A stretch of DNA of 13,014 nucleotides from NCBI GenBank assembly GCA_902462015.1, contig CABPZV010000041.1, positions 1 through 13,014 of the forward strand, read 5' to 3'. Position 1 is the stretch's first letter. The number at the start of each line of letters is the position of its first letter. The notes beneath the pieces were generated by a model, which was given only the letters and a program-made list of their open reading frames with translations, was not told the DNA's origin and searched no databases. The translations under genes were made by a program, and so were the position numbers. The stretch comes from an uncultured Eubacteriales bacterium (GTDB lineage Bacteria; Bacillota; Clostridia; Oscillospirales; CAG-272). This document shows positions 11,861 to 13,014 of this stretch, piece after piece.

Positions 11861-13014
11861 ATGAGAGGATTCCGAAAAGTGCGTAAAATTATGGCGCTTG
11901 GACTTGCGCCGGCATTGTTAATGGGCATTGTTCCGGTATCGACAGTTTTGGCGTCACCGGATATTGAAGAAATCGTCAAGACCTCAACATACGGACTGAC
12001 GGACGATTTTGTGCTGTTTGATTTTACAGAAAAAGAAATCATGAAAACATCTGCAAATTCTGCGAACGGCATTTTCTGGACAGCTCCAACCGACGGAGAC
12101 GGTCATCAGACTTTCCGGTTTGTAGAAAGTGAAGAGGACGGCTGTTACTATGAATTTACAAATTCGGATGAAAAGGACGATCCGTTTCTTATGGGTACAC
12201 TGGGAAAACGGGCATTCAGCTCCGAATATAAGTATGCAAAGCTGATGTACAGAACAACCAGTACCGGCCGGACAAGCCTGTATTTTTGGGGATCGGATGA
12301 AAAAGGTCTTGGAGGAGACACCTCGGTAAGCTTTACAAAGACATGCGACGGAAACTGGAACACTGAAGTGACAGATTTATCTGTAAATAAATACTGGTCT
12401 GGAAACATACTGATGTTCCGGCTGAATACAATAAAGAATAATGCAAGCCTCGGCGATACCTTTGATCTTCGTTACATAGCCCTCTTTAAGACAAAGGAAG
12501 AGGCTGACGCATATGAATTCATCAAAGGTGCTAACTTCATGACAAGTAAAAATATATACGATCTGGGCGAGCAAATTGACATATCTTATCTTAATACTTC
12601 ATCTGGCGATTGGTTTGGTATTTTCAGTCCTGATGCAGATCCTGCTTCAGCAGAGCCAATTGCAAGAGCAGATGCAGAAGCCTCAGAAAAAGTAAAATCC
12701 CTTGCTTTGACTTCAGATTTAGAAAGTCTGTCTGCCGGAGATTATAAAGTATGCCTGCTGAATTCTCATAATCAGGTATTGCGTGAGCGCAGCATTAGTA
12801 TAATCAGAATGGCAGATTACAGTAAGCTGTATGAGATTTTGGAGCAGGTATTGGATCACTCATATTATACAGATGATACTATTACCGATTTTGAAGAGGC
12901 ATTATCCAGAGTTGAATATAACCTTCCGCTCACAGAACAGGATAAATTGAACACGCAGATCTCATCAGTAGAAAACGCTTTCATGAAATTGAAGCTGAAA
13001 GACGCCGATTATTG
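11861..13014 (+). CDS. Secreted multidomain protein, probably carbohydrate-active (C-terminus outside window)
   Basis: 384 codons are visible and the frame is open at the right edge. AAAGGAG stands 12 bases before the ATG. Residues 1-31 form a signal peptide (RGFRKVRK, hydrophobic stretch, then VLA before SP). Residues about 45-222 look like a beta-rich domain with many aromatic and Gly residues (FRFVESEEDGCYYEF, TSLYFWGSD, FRLNTI), reminiscent of jelly-roll carbohydrate-binding modules. Residues about 223-316 (DLGEQIDISYLNTSSGDWFGIF, SAGDYKVCLLN) look like an immunoglobulin-like fold. Residues from about 317 (DYSKLYEILEQVLD, FEEALSRVEY, VENAFMKLKLK) resemble a FIVAR-type three-helix module. 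This order is usual for large extracellular glycan-acting enzymes of gut Firmicutes. No catalytic domain is visible, so the activity is unknown. Confidence 0.8.
   Translation, partial: MRGFRKVRKIMALGLAPALLMGIVPVSTVLASPDIEEIVKTSTYGLTDDFVLFDFTEKEIMKTSANSANGIFWTAPTDGDGHQTFRFVESEEDGCYYEFTNSDEKDDPFLMGTLGKRAFSSEYKYAKLMYRTTSTGRTSLYFWGSDEKGLGGDTSVSFTKTCDGNWNTEVTDLSVNKYWSGNILMFRLNTIKNNASLGDTFDLRYIALFKTKEEADAYEFIKGANFMTSKNIYDLGEQIDISYLNTSSGDWFGIFSPDADPASAEPIARADAEASEKVKSLALTSDLESLSAGDYKVCLLNSHNQVLRERSISIIRMADYSKLYEILEQVLDHSYYTDDTITDFEEALSRVEYNLPLTEQDKLNTQISSVENAFMKLKLKDADY

Overview
The window looks like chromosomal DNA of a low-to-moderate-GC Gram-positive anaerobe of the class Clostridia, probably an Oscillospirales/Ruminococcaceae-type gut bacterium. 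The grounds are AGGAGG-type ribosome binding sites, sigma-A-like TTGACA/TATAAT promoters, intrinsic terminators, a zinc-type L33, a C_GCAxxG_C_C redox domain, a triple-S1 protein of a type I recall from Clostridia, and large secreted proteins with lectin and FIVAR-like modules. This placement is inference, because no rRNA or species marker is present.

Layout. Bases 1-1552 (minus) hold the 5' part of a secreted protein with three ricin-type lectin modules, leaving the window at its C-terminal side. It has a perfect consensus promoter (1828-1856), tandem direct repeats above it and a long leader with a hairpin. Bases 2046-4698 (plus) are a translation/transcription operon, rpmG-secE-nusG-rplK-rplA. 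It has a strong promoter, a structured rpmG leader and, before rplK, a leader resembling the L1 binding site of 23S rRNA. rplJ-rplL-rpoB, the usual next genes, do not follow. Instead a structured terminator-like element with an embedded promoter leads into a COG2509-type FAD-dependent oxidoreductase (4906-6303).

A bidirectional terminator (6352-6392) separates this from a convergent minus-strand gene (6452-7567) that joins a phosphoglycolate-phosphatase-like HAD domain to a C_GCAxxG_C_C domain. A divergent control region with a good plus-strand promoter and a 24-bp near-palindrome leads to a likely two-gene operon (7988-10282): a cytosolic ceramidase-fold protein lacking the family's usual nucleophilic serine, and a HAD-IIA (NagD-like) phosphatase. 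A clear terminator ends it at about 10316.

Bases 10423-11409 encode a triple-S1-domain RNA-binding protein. After it comes about 240 bases of structured non-coding sequence with a possible promoter and a strong terminator, a candidate unannotated RNA. The last gene, from 11861 and running off the right edge, is a secreted multidomain protein with its own promoter.

No CRISPR array, transposase, integrase, tRNA or rRNA was seen. The most unusual items are the candidate RNA at 11417-11655, the HAD/C_GCAxxG fusion, the acidic insertion in NusG, the serine-less ceramidase-like protein, and the promoter overlapping a terminator arm after rplA. None of these amounts to a proven new system.
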